Assembly (NCBI GenBank): GCA_031553435.1
Contig: JAVBLQ010000012.1
Coordinates: 1-64,000, forward strand
Direction: 5' to 3'
DNA from: JAVBLQ01 sp031553435
Lineage (GTDB): Bacteria > Bacteroidota > Bacteroidia > Bacteroidales > Azobacteroidaceae
DNA: 64,000 nucleotides
Shown here: positions 7,728 to 16,056 of the stretch, piece after piece
How positions within the stretch are numbered: position 1 is the stretch's first letter
Layout: each line of letters starts with the position of its first letter
Position numbers and translations under genes: made by a program
The notes under the pieces: generated by a model
The model's database searches: none
The model's input: the letters and a program-made list of their open reading frames with translations, nothing else
What the model was told of the DNA's origin: nothing

Positions 7728-9053
7728 ATGGTGAAAGATCTTGTCATCAAATACATCCAAAAACATCAGTTACCACCTCCCGGAAGCAAACTTATTGTCG
7801 GTTTCAGCGGAGGCGCAGATTCCGTTGTTTTGTTACATATCCTGCATCAGTTAGAATATGAATGTATTGCTGCCCATTGCAATTTTCATTTGAGAGGAGA
7901 GGAATCGCTCAGGGATGAACATTTTGCCCGGTCATTTGCCGAATCCCTCCAAATACCTTTTTGCAAAATAGATTTTGAAACGAAAAGTTTTGCTTCCGAC
8001 AACAAAATATCTGTGGAAATGGCGGCCAGGGAACTGAGATATGCCTGGTTCGGAAAACTAAGAGAGGAAAATAATGCTGTAGCTATAGCTGTAGGTCATC
8101 ATAAAGATGATAATGTTGAAACTTTTCTTCTGAATTTGATACGAGGTACAGGAATCAAAGGATTGACAGGACTTCGTCAGCAATCAGGTTATATTATTCG
8201 TCCGTTATTGTGCCTTAGCAAAGAAGATATTCTTAATTATGTTCAAAATGAAAGATTAAATTACGTGACAGATAGCAGCAATTTGCAGGATGAGTTTACT
8301 CGCAATAAACTTAGATTGCAGGTACTCCCTTTATTAAAAACAATAAATCCCTCCATATTTAATACGATAGAAGAAACTGCCCAACGGTTGGATCAGACCT
8401 GCAAAATTTATCACGATTCCATTACAAAAGCAAAAAAAAACGTATTTAATCCTGTTAACAGACAAATAGATATTGAATTGCTGAAAACATTTCCGGCTCC
8501 GGAAACGTTATTATATGAGATACTCAAGGAATATGGTTTTAATCAGGCAACGGTTAAAGATATTTTTTCTTCTTTAAATACTCAATCCGGGAAAAAATTT
8601 TATTCAACACATTATTTACTGGTTAAAGACCGCAATTCCCTTTTGATATCGGAAAAAAATCAACGAAATGAAGAAAAAATCTTTCAGATTTATGAACATG
8701 AAGAGTTGATTCATCATCCCGTTCATGCAGCATGGAAGATATTTCCCAAATCCGAAGATTTTCAGCTGGAACGCAATAGAAATGTTGCATATTTTGATGC
8801 AGACAAATTAAATTTTCCTCTTGTCATAAGAAAATGGGAGAAAGGTGATCGTTTTGTACCGTTCGGTATAAACGGAACTAAAAAGTTAAGCGACTATTTT
8901 AATGATAAAAAAATAAGTATTATTAAAAAACAAGAAATCTGGTTACTCTGTAATGACAAAGATATAATTTGGATTATTGGTTATCAGACTGACAATAAAT
9001 ATAAAATTACACAGACAACGAAAAATGTATGCCGTATGGAGGTATTTTTTTAG
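7728..9053 (+). CDS. tilS: tRNA(Ile)-lysidine synthase TilS
   Basis: A 441-residue N-type ATP-pyrophosphatase that attaches lysine to C34 of the tRNA-Ile anticodon so that it reads AUA. The PP-loop SGGADSVVLL starts at residue 27. HCNFHLRGEES, GHHKDDNVETFLLNLIRGTGIKGL and TDSSNLQDEFTRNKLR are TilS-specific. The C-terminal part has the substrate-binding WEKGDRFVPFGINGTKKLSDYF. It lies 16 bases downstream of nadB. The ATG is inside three tandem GTGAATG-type words (about 7717-7736), so the first residues MVKD are encoded by repeat-like bases. Confidence 0.95.
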   Translation: MVKDLVIKYIQKHQLPPPGSKLIVGFSGGADSVVLLHILHQLEYECIAAHCNFHLRGEESLRDEHFARSFAESLQIPFCKIDFETKSFASDNKISVEMAARELRYAWFGKLREENNAVAIAVGHHKDDNVETFLLNLIRGTGIKGLTGLRQQSGYIIRPLLCLSKEDILNYVQNERLNYVTDSSNLQDEFTRNKLRLQVLPLLKTINPSIFNTIEETAQRLDQTCKIYHDSITKAKKNVFNPVNRQIDIELLKTFPAPETLLYEILKEYGFNQATVKDIFSSLNTQSGKKFYSTHYLLVKDRNSLLISEKNQRNEEKIFQIYEHEELIHHPVHAAWKIFPKSEDFQLERNRNVAYFDADKLNFPLVIRKWEKGDRFVPFGINGTKKLSDYFNDKKISIIKKQEIWLLCNDKDIIWIIGYQTDNKYKITQTTKNVCRMEVFF

Positions 9054-9084
9054 TAAATATATTACGTAAATTAAAAAATACTCC

Positions 9085-9092
9085 TATCTTTG
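9085..9092 (+). promoter_or_regulatory. Probable -7 element (TATCTTTG) upstream of rho
   Basis: TATCTTTG matches TAnnTTTG exactly and sits 113 bases before the rho start codon, so the leader would be about 105 bases. The -33 region (TTAC near 9062) is a poor match. Rho genes are often autoregulated through their leaders, but no clear structure is visible here. Confidence 0.5.
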
Positions 9093-9204
9093 CAAAAGAT
9101 TTACTTCATTTCCACGTACATCCATATTTTATTTTCCTTTGAACTAATCAGAAAACATCGGAAAACATTTCAACAATAAAAGATTTTCTATACCTTATTA
9201 TTTT

Positions 9205-11259
9205 ATGCAAAAGTATAATATATTGCAACTCAAAGAGATGGCTATGGATACGCTCGTAGCTTTAGCTCAGGAATTAGGCCTAAAAAAAATTGAAAAACTG
9301 GGAAAAGACGATCTCGTTTACCAAATACTTGATCAACAGGCGATAGTAGGCGCTGCAAAACAAGCAGCAGAAGAAAAAAAAGTTGTCAGAAACGAACAAC
9401 AAAAAAGAAGAGTTGGATCAAAAAAAGAAAAAGAAGTTGCTACAACAGAAGACACAACGATACCTGTTAAAAATAGAGTAACATTCAATTTGTCTGAATA
9501 CATTTACGAAAAAAAACATAATGAAGCAAAAAGTCAGGAGACACCTGAAGAAAAAGAGAAAAAAATAAAAACTGTAAAAAAAGCAGAAGAATTTATTGTA
9601 GAAATGAAACATAAAGATATTCTCCCATTTACTGGTTCTGATAAACAAGAACAGGAAAAAACGGATAAATTGGAAGAGGTTGAAAAAATCGAAAAAATCG
9701 AAAAAATGGCAAAATCCGAAAAAATAGAAAAAAAAGTAGAAGTGGAGAAAGTGGAAAAAACTCAAAAAGCCCCCAAAAAACAGCCTATACCTGTTCAGAA
9801 TACAGAAAGTTCTCAGCAGCAACCGGAAATTGTAGCAGAATCTTCTCTGCCTGAACCTAAAGAACAATTTATGGATGAAATTATTGAAAATGAACCTAAA
9901 GTAGAAGAAAAACCTCAAAGACTTGTATTTCGTCATAGCCCGGAGGTAAATAGCGTGATGGATAAAGTGCTTCCTATAACACAAAAAAAGGAGACGAAAC
10001 CGATTCAGGAGCCAAAAATCACAGAACAAGCTGTAAGCCAACCCGATAATAGTAGTCAAAATCAAAGTCAGAGTAAACAACAACAAAACCAGAATCAGCC
10101 CCGCCAGTCAAAAGAAAAACCTTTTGAATTTGAAGGTATTCTTATTGGTTCCGGTGTGTTGGAGATTATTCAGGAAGGTTACGGATTTCTTCGTTCTTCG
10201 GATTATAACTATCTGTCGTCGGCAGATGATATATATGTGTCCCAGTCTCAAATCAAATTATTCGGATTGAAGACAGGAGACGTAGTCGAAGGTCCTATTC
10301 GACCACCCAAAGAAGGTGAGAAATTTTTCCCGTTGGTAAAAGTAGATAAAATCAATGGACGCTATCCGGAAGAAGTTCGCGACCGTGTTCCGTTTGATCA
10401 TTTGACACCATTGTTCCCCGATGAAAAATTCAGGCTCACAGCCAGTATGAGTCCTAAAGTCGGAGATAAGATATCAGTCAGAGTAGTAGACCTTTTTTCT
10501 CCTATCGGAAAAGGCCAACGTGGATTGATTGTCGCCCAGCCGAAAACAGGAAAAACAGTATTGTTAAAAGATATTGCTAACGCAATCGCCTGGAACCATC
10601 CGGAAGTATATATGATCGTTTTGTTGATCGACGAACGTCCGGAAGAAGTAACAGACATGCAAAGGAGTGTTGATGCCGAAGTAATTGCTTCTACGTTTGA
10701 CGAACCGGCAGAACGGCATGTTAAAATTGCAGATATTGTGTTGAATAAAGCCAAAAGATTGGTAGAATGCGGGCACGATGTGGTTATTTTATTAGACTCC
10801 ATTACTCGTTTAGCCAGAGCATATAACACAGTACAACCACCATCAGGAAAAGTTCTTTCGGGAGGGGTCGATGCCAACGCCTTGCAAAAACCCAAAAGAT
10901 TTTTTGGGGCCGCCCGTAATATCGAAAACGGAGGATCATTGACCATCATTGCGACAGCACTCACAGAAACAGGATCTAAAATGGACGAAGTAATCTTTGA
11001 AGAATTCAAAGGTACCGGTAACATGGAACTTCAATTAGATCGTCGTCTTTCCAACAAACGTATCTATCCCGCTGTTGATATCATGTCATCCAGCACAAGA
11101 CGTGACGACTTGCTTCAAGACAATGATACAATTAATCGTATGTGGATACTTCGTAAATATCTATCGGATATGAATAGTGTCGAAGCGATGGAATTTGTGA
11201 AAGATCGTCTGATAAAAACATATGATAATGATGAGTTTTTAGCCTCAATGAACGGATGA
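9205..11259 (+). CDS. rho: Transcription termination factor Rho with long charged insertion
   Basis: A 684-residue Rho, about 265 residues longer than the E. coli protein. Residues 1-55 form the Rho N-terminal helical domain. Residues about 60-310 are low-complexity, rich in K, E and Q with repeated EKIEK motifs, then SQNQSQSKQQQNQNQ. The RNA-binding cold-shock domain follows (GVLEIIQEGYGFLRSSDYNY). The hexameric ATPase has Walker A PKTGKT at 446-451, VVILLDSITRLARAYN, and the Q/R-loop region GGSLTIIATALTETGSKMDE. Extended N-terminal regions are common in Rho of this phylum. The catalytic core looks complete. Confidence 0.97.
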   Translation: MQKYNILQLKEMAMDTLVALAQELGLKKIEKLGKDDLVYQILDQQAIVGAAKQAAEEKKVVRNEQQKRRVGSKKEKEVATTEDTTIPVKNRVTFNLSEYIYEKKHNEAKSQETPEEKEKKIKTVKKAEEFIVEMKHKDILPFTGSDKQEQEKTDKLEEVEKIEKIEKMAKSEKIEKKVEVEKVEKTQKAPKKQPIPVQNTESSQQQPEIVAESSLPEPKEQFMDEIIENEPKVEEKPQRLVFRHSPEVNSVMDKVLPITQKKETKPIQEPKITEQAVSQPDNSSQNQSQSKQQQNQNQPRQSKEKPFEFEGILIGSGVLEIIQEGYGFLRSSDYNYLSSADDIYVSQSQIKLFGLKTGDVVEGPIRPPKEGEKFFPLVKVDKINGRYPEEVRDRVPFDHLTPLFPDEKFRLTASMSPKVGDKISVRVVDLFSPIGKGQRGLIVAQPKTGKTVLLKDIANAIAWNHPEVYMIVLLIDERPEEVTDMQRSVDAEVIASTFDEPAERHVKIADIVLNKAKRLVECGHDVVILLDSITRLARAYNTVQPPSGKVLSGGVDANALQKPKRFFGAARNIENGGSLTIIATALTETGSKMDEVIFEEFKGTGNMELQLDRRLSNKRIYPAVDIMSSSTRRDDLLQDNDTINRMWILRKYLSDMNSVEAMEFVKDRLIKTYDNDEFLASMNG

Positions 11260-11386
11260 TAATGAATTTGAATCTTTATTAAAAAATATTAATGTTAAAT
11301 TCTTGAGAACAAAATTCCAATCAACATTGTTATAAGTCTATAATTTGAATTTTGTCTTACATAAATATTTCTTAATAATTATTCTT

Positions 11387-11998
11387 ATGAAAAAGACTAT
11401 TTTATACTCATTTCTGATGGGAGCGTTTATTTTGATGTTATCCTCTTGTAGCTCCTCATCATATACGTTATTGAATAGCAATGTTTATCCGGGAAAAAAC
11501 GTAAATCCGAATCAAACATTTAGTATGCTTCCATATGATGCATCTAAACTCCCTGCCCAAATATCTATTTATGATGTTCAGAATATCCAACGGGCAATAG
11601 CTAATGAATTATCAATCAGAGGATTCAAAGAAGATCAGACAGGTAAGGGAGATTTGAAAGTTATTACCACGTTGTATGCCAAAATAAATGTGGAAACAAA
11701 AGATGCAATACCTGATTGGGCTCCGGTAAGACCAGCGCTAGCCGGAACAATGGCTCCTATGTACAGAAGTTATTATGATGATGCTTCAATCATAGGAAGT
11801 ATAGATAAAGAAGGTGTCTTAGCCGTTGATATTGTGGATAAAACAAATGCTGTGGTATGGGATGCTGCTGTAAGTTCTGTAGTTGATACCAGTGATTCTT
11901 TAACTAAAAATATTAAGAATCCGGCAGAAATAAATAAGGCAATAAATAAATTGTTCAGTCAATTCCCGGTGCCGGTTCCGGCTGTTGCAAAAAAATAA
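11387..11998 (+). CDS. Lipoprotein, DUF4136-like
   Basis: A 203-residue lipoprotein. The signal peptide MKKTILYSFLMGAFILML ends in the lipobox LSSC with cysteine at about residue 22, followed by a serine run. The mature part contains YDVQNIQRAIANELSIRGFKE and a GDLKVITTLYAKINVE strand, then VLAVDIVDKTNAVVWDAAVS, the pattern of small DUF4136-type periplasmic lipoproteins. Its role is unknown. I place the start at the ATG at 11387; an upstream in-frame TTG at 11345 would put 14 residues before the signal peptide and is unlikely. A terminator-like hairpin follows at 12021. Confidence 0.8.
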   Translation: MKKTILYSFLMGAFILMLSSCSSSSYTLLNSNVYPGKNVNPNQTFSMLPYDASKLPAQISIYDVQNIQRAIANELSIRGFKEDQTGKGDLKVITTLYAKINVETKDAIPDWAPVRPALAGTMAPMYRSYYDDASIIGSIDKEGVLAVDIVDKTNAVVWDAAVSSVVDTSDSLTKNIKNPAEINKAINKLFSQFPVPVPAVAKK

Positions 11999-12020
11999 AA
12001 TTTAATTCTTAACATATCTG

Positions 12021-12061
12021 TGCCTTAAAAATGGAATTACAATTTTTCTGTTTTTAAGGCA
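12021..12061 (+). terminator. Terminator hairpin after the DUF4136-like lipoprotein
   Basis: TGCCTTAAAAA (12021-12031) and TTTTTAAGGCA (12051-12061) form a perfect 11-bp stem with a 19-base loop, 22 bases after the stop codon. The downstream T-richness is modest (TTTCTTAT). Unlike the word repeats, this is an ordinary single hairpin. Confidence 0.65.
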
Positions 12062-12194
12062 TTTCTTATAAGAGTGCCGATCTTTTTATATTCAAAAAAC
12101 AGGATGAAAATATAGATTTGAAAGTTAAAAACTCAAATCAACGTAATACAAAACTGATTTGTGTGCATAAAATTAATTATTAAAATAAAAAAAT

Positions 12195-12719
12195 ATGAAA
12201 AAAATCTTATTTTTAGTATTATTAACATTAGTAGTTGTATATTCTTACGCACAAAAAGGTGATCTTTACATCGGAGGACAAGGAGACTATATTACTATGT
12301 ATAAAGATTTTGGATTTGGAATACGCGGAGGATATAATTTTTCCGATCCATTTCAGGTCAATTTGATTTATACTATGACTCCTACCATTTCAATGGAAAA
12401 CTCCGGGGCTCCGGATGATAAAGCCCAACTGTACAATATGGATTTAAATTTGAATTATTATATTTTAAATAATAAGTCTTGGGGTATGTCTCCGGTTGTA
12501 GGACTTAATTATTTGATTGAAAAAATGGACTGGCTTTCATGGGCAATTCCAACTAAAGAAATAAATAATTTATTCGGTTTAAATTTAGGTTGGGATATCA
12601 AGTACAATGTAACGGAGGCCGTCAGGCTACATGGTTCATGGAAATATTCAATTTTGAAAGACGATCATAGCCATCATACATTTAGCCTGGGTATAGGATA
12701 TTACTTTAATGTATTTTGA
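12195..12719 (+). CDS. Small outer-membrane beta-barrel protein
   Basis: A 174-residue exported protein. The signal peptide MKKILFLVLLTLVVVYSYAQ has an AQ-type cleavage site common in this phylum. The mature part alternates aromatic and polar residues in short strands (GDLYIGGQGDYITMY, FGFGIRGGYNF, NMDLNLNYYIL, SMSPVVGLNYLI) and ends with HTFSLGIGYYFNVF, whose terminal phenylalanine is typical of outer-membrane barrels. It resembles OmpA/OmpX-like eight-stranded barrels. Ligand and function cannot be inferred. It stands alone, with a strong terminator 115 bases downstream. Confidence 0.75.
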   Translation: MKKILFLVLLTLVVVYSYAQKGDLYIGGQGDYITMYKDFGFGIRGGYNFSDPFQVNLIYTMTPTISMENSGAPDDKAQLYNMDLNLNYYILNNKSWGMSPVVGLNYLIEKMDWLSWAIPTKEINNLFGLNLGWDIKYNVTEAVRLHGSWKYSILKDDHSHHTFSLGIGYYFNVF

Positions 12720-12834
12720 ATTTTTTCTGTTTTTAAAGAAATTATATACGCAGATCGGCCCCCTAGTGTCCACTTCCATGCATAATTTTTTATTAAAAGG
12801 AATAGATGCACTTATAAAACAGATTAGTTAAGGA
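12720..12834 (+). other. Intergenic stretch with a GC-rich block before a terminator
   Basis: Between the barrel gene and its terminator lie 115 bases with no open reading frame of note. An unusually GC-rich block for this window (about 12750-12780, containing CAGATCGGCCCCCTAGTG) sits in otherwise AT-rich sequence. It could be a long 3' UTR or a small RNA that ends at the terminator. No promoter is evident directly before it. Confidence 0.3.
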
Positions 12835-12868
12835 AGGGAAAGACAAACAAGTCTTTCCCTATTTTTTT
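12835..12868 (+). terminator. Strong intrinsic terminator
   Basis: AGGGAAAGAC (12835-12844), a 6-base loop AAACAA, and GTCTTTCCCT (12851-12860) form a 10-bp stem followed by ATTTTTTTG. This is the best classical Rho-independent terminator in the window and probably ends transcription from the barrel gene. Confidence 0.85.
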
Positions 12869-13008
12869 GTATAAATCCATTGTTTTTTTGCTGTTTTGAT
12901 TGCTTTCTAATCACAAAATAATTCCTATTTTTGTAACTGTCATTAGAATAATATTCAGAAAATCAAGTTGTTATTATCTAAAGATGGAATATATTGTAAA
13001 CAAAGAAC

Positions 13009-14073
13009 ATGAATAGAAGAAACTTTTTAAATATTGGAATCGGATTGTCACTGACTTCTTTGATTTCTCATAAATTAACTGCACAAAACATAACAGATCA
13101 GTCGTCAGGCAATGTAATACTGAAGCCGTCAAGGTTGTTTTTGGGAGATAAAGTCGGATTGGTAGCTCCGGCCTGGCTGATAACCGAAAATGATCTGCAA
13201 TTATCAATCGATAGAGTCAAACAACTTGGACTTCAGCCTGTTTATTCTGATAAAATTCTCGGAAAATGTGGTTATTTCAGTGGTACAGACAAAGAGCGTG
13301 CCGATGATTTTAATAATATGATAAAAAATCCGGAGATAAAGGGAATTATATTTACAAACGGAGGATATGGTTGTGCCCGGATTCTTGATCTGGTAGACTA
13401 CGATATGATCAGAAAAAATCCCAAAGTTATTATCGGATTCAGTGATGATACTGCCCTTATTAATGCTATTTACAAGAAAACCGGATTAATAACATTTCAT
13501 GGACCGGTCAGCAAGACGATACACCGGGATTATAATAAAATGCAGTTTGAGAATATTGTGATTCGTCCTACCGATCAGTATACAATTGAAAGTTCTGATA
13601 ATGATTTACAAAAATCAGTTGAAGATAAAGTCTTTGAAAGATATACAATAACTCCCGGCAAAGTACAGGGGAAACTCACTGGAGGAAATCTGACATTGAT
13701 ATGTTCTATGGTAGGGACTCCATACCAGATTGACTTAAAAAACAAGATTGTAATGATTGAAGATACCGGAGAAGAGCCATACCGGATTGACCGGATGTTG
13801 ACCCAACTGATTGCATGTGGAGAGCTGACAAAAGCTTCCGGAATTGTATTTGGAATCTGCCGTGGATGCGATAAGTCGGATAAATCGATGGCTCCGAATT
13901 CATTTACCTTGCGACAGGTAATTGAAGACAGGATCAAACAGTTAAAAATTCCGGCAGTATACGGATTGTCATTTGGGCATAACATACACAATTTTACATT
14001 TCCGATAGGATTAGATGCGCTACTGGATACTGATCATATGACAATCAAATTATTGGAAAAGGCTGTGAGGTAA
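13009..14073 (+). CDS. LD-carboxypeptidase, peptidase family S66
   Basis: A 354-residue S66-family serine peptidase (LdcA/MccF fold), which removes the terminal D-alanine from murein tetrapeptides in wall recycling. The N-terminal MNRRNFLNIGIGLSLTSLIS resembles a twin-arginine signal peptide, so the enzyme is probably exported rather than cytosolic like E. coli LdcA. The nucleophile serine is in IIGFSDDTALI (S145). MIEDTGEEPYRIDRML carries the glutamate, and YGLSFGHNIHNFTFP supplies the histidine of the Ser-Glu-His triad. A candidate promoter has TTG at 12900 and TATTTTTG at 12926. It converges on dnaJ across a hairpin. Confidence 0.88.
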   Translation: MNRRNFLNIGIGLSLTSLISHKLTAQNITDQSSGNVILKPSRLFLGDKVGLVAPAWLITENDLQLSIDRVKQLGLQPVYSDKILGKCGYFSGTDKERADDFNNMIKNPEIKGIIFTNGGYGCARILDLVDYDMIRKNPKVIIGFSDDTALINAIYKKTGLITFHGPVSKTIHRDYNKMQFENIVIRPTDQYTIESSDNDLQKSVEDKVFERYTITPGKVQGKLTGGNLTLICSMVGTPYQIDLKNKIVMIEDTGEEPYRIDRMLTQLIACGELTKASGIVFGICRGCDKSDKSMAPNSFTLRQVIEDRIKQLKIPAVYGLSFGHNIHNFTFPIGLDALLDTDHMTIKLLEKAVR

Positions 14074-14077
14074 AATT

Positions 14078-14130
14078 GTGATGAGTTTTTAACGTGAGTT
14101 TCTATGTTGCATTGTAGCATAAAAACTCAC
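14078..14130. terminator. Inverted repeat 5 between convergent ldc and dnaJ
   Basis: GTGAGTTT (14094-14101) pairs with AAACTCAC (14123-14130), and the stem extends inward through TATG/CATA with one mismatch. A second partial copy of the left word (GTGATGAGTTTTTA) precedes it from 14078. It lies between the stops of two convergent genes and probably terminates both transcripts. It is a shorter member of the word-repeat class. Confidence 0.75.
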
Positions 14131-14139
14131 ATTAATTTA

Positions 14140-15297
14140 CTATGCGAACATCTTCTTAAACTTCCTAAAAATATTCTCTTTTGCAGCAGTTGTTGGTTGG
14201 AAATTTTTTGCTTCCTGCATCTCTAAAAGGATTTTTTTCTCGGTATCTGAAACAGTTTCAGGAACATAAATGCTCACATTGATCAATAGATCACCATTTC
14301 CATAACTATTGATACTCGGCAAGCCTTTATTTCTGAGACGAAGTACTTTACCTGGTTGAGTCCCAGGTTCTATAGTAACTTTAGCCTTTCCATCCACAGT
14401 GGGAACTTCAACTGTTCCTCCTAAAACTGCAGTTGGAAAACTTAATAGCAAATTGTATATCAGATCATTATCGTCACGGATCAATTCCGGATCAATTTCT
14501 TCTTCAATAACGATCAGCAAATCGCCGTTAACTCCTCCTCTACGGGCAGCATTCCCTTTTCCTGACATGGATAATTGCATTCCTTCTCCCACTCCGGCCG
14601 GAATGTTGATAGCGATGATTTCCTCATCCTTCACTATGCCTTCTCCATTACATTGAGCACATTTTTTAGTGATAATTTTACCATCACCGGAACAAGTCGG
14701 ACAAGTTGATGTAGTTTGCATTTGCCCGAGAATCGTATTAGCAATGCGGGTTACGGTTCCTGTTCCATTACATGTTGTACAAGTAGTATAACTATTGGAA
14801 TCTGCAGCTCCATTTCCATTACAATGTTTACAAGGAACATATTTCTTTACTTTGATCTTTTTCTCTACGCCGGAAGCAACTTCTTTCAGGTTCAGCTTAA
14901 CTTTAACCCGTAAGTCGGAACCCCGGTTAACTCTCTGGCCTCCACGGCCTCCACCTCCAAATCCACCGAAACCACTGAATCCGCCGAAATGACCACCAAA
15001 AATGTCTCCAAACTGGGAGAATATATCTTCCATTGTCATTCCGCCACCGAAGCCGCCATTACCGGAAGCGCCTCCTACGCCTGCATGACCAAATTGATCA
15101 TAACGGGAACGTTTATTCTGGTCGCTCAACACTTCATAAGCTTCAGCCGCCTCTTTGAATTTTTCTTCTGCTTCTTTATTATCCGGATTTTTATCCGGAT
15201 GATATTGGATTGCTTTTTTCCGATACGCTTTTTTTATTTCTTCAGCTGTAGCTGTACGAGTTACTTCCAATATTTCGTAATAGTCCCTTTTTGTCAT
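14140..15297 (-). CDS. dnaJ: Chaperone protein DnaJ
   Basis: A 385-residue full-length (type I) DnaJ, co-chaperone that stimulates DnaK ATPase and presents unfolded substrates. The J domain has HPD at 33-35. A Gly/Phe-rich linker follows (about 70-125, GGHFGGFSGFGGFGGGG). Four zinc-binding repeats are intact: CKHCNGNG, CTTCNGTG, CPTCSGDG and CAQCNGEG. The C-terminal substrate-binding domains follow. It lies 20 bases downstream of grpE in the same operon; dnaK is not in the window. Confidence 0.97.
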   Translation of the reverse strand: MTKRDYYEILEVTRTATAEEIKKAYRKKAIQYHPDKNPDNKEAEEKFKEAAEAYEVLSDQNKRSRYDQFGHAGVGGASGNGGFGGGMTMEDIFSQFGDIFGGHFGGFSGFGGFGGGGRGGQRVNRGSDLRVKVKLNLKEVASGVEKKIKVKKYVPCKHCNGNGAADSNSYTTCTTCNGTGTVTRIANTILGQMQTTSTCPTCSGDGKIITKKCAQCNGEGIVKDEEIIAINIPAGVGEGMQLSMSGKGNAARRGGVNGDLLIVIEEEIDPELIRDDNDLIYNLLLSFPTAVLGGTVEVPTVDGKAKVTIEPGTQPGKVLRLRNKGLPSINSYGNGDLLINVSIYVPETVSDTEKKILLEMQEAKNFQPTTAAKENIFRKFKKMFA

Positions 15298-15317
15298 TTT
15301 ATTTTTCGTTGTTTTTG

Positions 15318-15884
15318 TTAACCGGCCACTACCACTTTTGCATGACGGATCACTTTGTCATTTAATGTGTAACCTTTTTGTACACAATCTATTACTTTTC
15401 CCTTCATGCTGTCGTCATCAACAGGTATTGTAGCAATCGCATCAAACAAATCCGCATCAAATTCTTTATCTTTTGTTTCCAAAACATGTACTCCATTTTG
15501 ATTCAAAAAAGACATGAATTTGTTGTAAATCAATTCAACTCCTTCAACCAAAGAATCTTGTGCTTGAGACACGGAATTAATATTTTCCAAAGCACGCTCA
15601 AAATCATCAATCACAGGAAGCAGTCCCACAAGGATTTTCTCTCCTCCGCTTTTGATCAATTCTGCCTTTTCTTTCAATGTACGCTTGCGATAATTGTCAT
15701 ATTCTGCTATCAAACGGAGATGAGAATCTTTCAATTTTTCCAATTCGACAGACGGATTGTCAGTATCATCGGAAGTTTCTTCAATATTCTCAGTTTCCAA
15801 CTGCTCATTTGTCATATTTTGCGAAAAATTGTCAGTTGTATTTTCAATATCCTCTAAGTTTTCCTTTTTTCTCTGATTATCCAT
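15318..15884 (-). CDS. grpE: Nucleotide exchange factor GrpE
   Basis: A 188-residue GrpE, which releases ADP from DnaK. The first 55 residues are acidic and disordered. The long helical dimerisation segment is seen in LKDSHLRLIAEYDNYRKRTLKEK. The beta domain has the signature GVELIYNKFMSFLNQNGV and VIDCVQKGYTLNDKVIRHAKV at the C-terminus. It is the first gene of the grpE-dnaJ operon. I see no CIRCE element upstream, so heat control would have to be by another route. Confidence 0.95.
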   Translation of the reverse strand: MDNQRKKENLEDIENTTDNFSQNMTNEQLETENIEETSDDTDNPSVELEKLKDSHLRLIAEYDNYRKRTLKEKAELIKSGGEKILVGLLPVIDDFERALENINSVSQAQDSLVEGVELIYNKFMSFLNQNGVHVLETKDKEFDADLFDAIATIPVDDDSMKGKVIDCVQKGYTLNDKVIRHAKVVVAG

Positions 15885-15981
15885 TATTTATTATTATTTA
15901 TTATTGTCCTGTTTATCAAAAAGTTATGACTTGTATTCATTGCATATATATCAATAATATATTTAATTGTCAGCAAATATA

Positions 15982-16013
15982 TTGCCAAGAAAATTTTAAA
16001 AACACTATTTTTG
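15982..16013 (+). promoter_or_regulatory. Bacteroidota-type promoter before the PDZ gene
   Basis: TTG at 15982-15984 and TATTTTTG at 16006-16013, 21 bases apart, followed by a start codon at 16057. The -7 box is an exact TAnnTTTG match. Confidence 0.6.
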
Positions 16014-16056
16014 CAATAATAAATACTAAGACACAATGTGTTTAAAAATATCAGGT

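Noticed and set aside
9418..10086. 222-codon minus-strand reading frame rich in F, L and Y
   Set aside because: It is antisense to the lysine/glutamate-rich insertion of rho; AAA/GAA codons read backwards give TTT/TTC, so a long open frame arises by composition.
10398..11024. 208-codon minus-strand reading frame opposite the Rho ATPase domain
   Set aside because: It lies wholly antisense to a strongly conserved coding sequence and shows no recognisable motif or start context.
12720..12834. Riboswitch
   Set aside because: It follows rather than precedes a gene and ends in a terminator facing no downstream coding region within its reach; no known aptamer core is visible.
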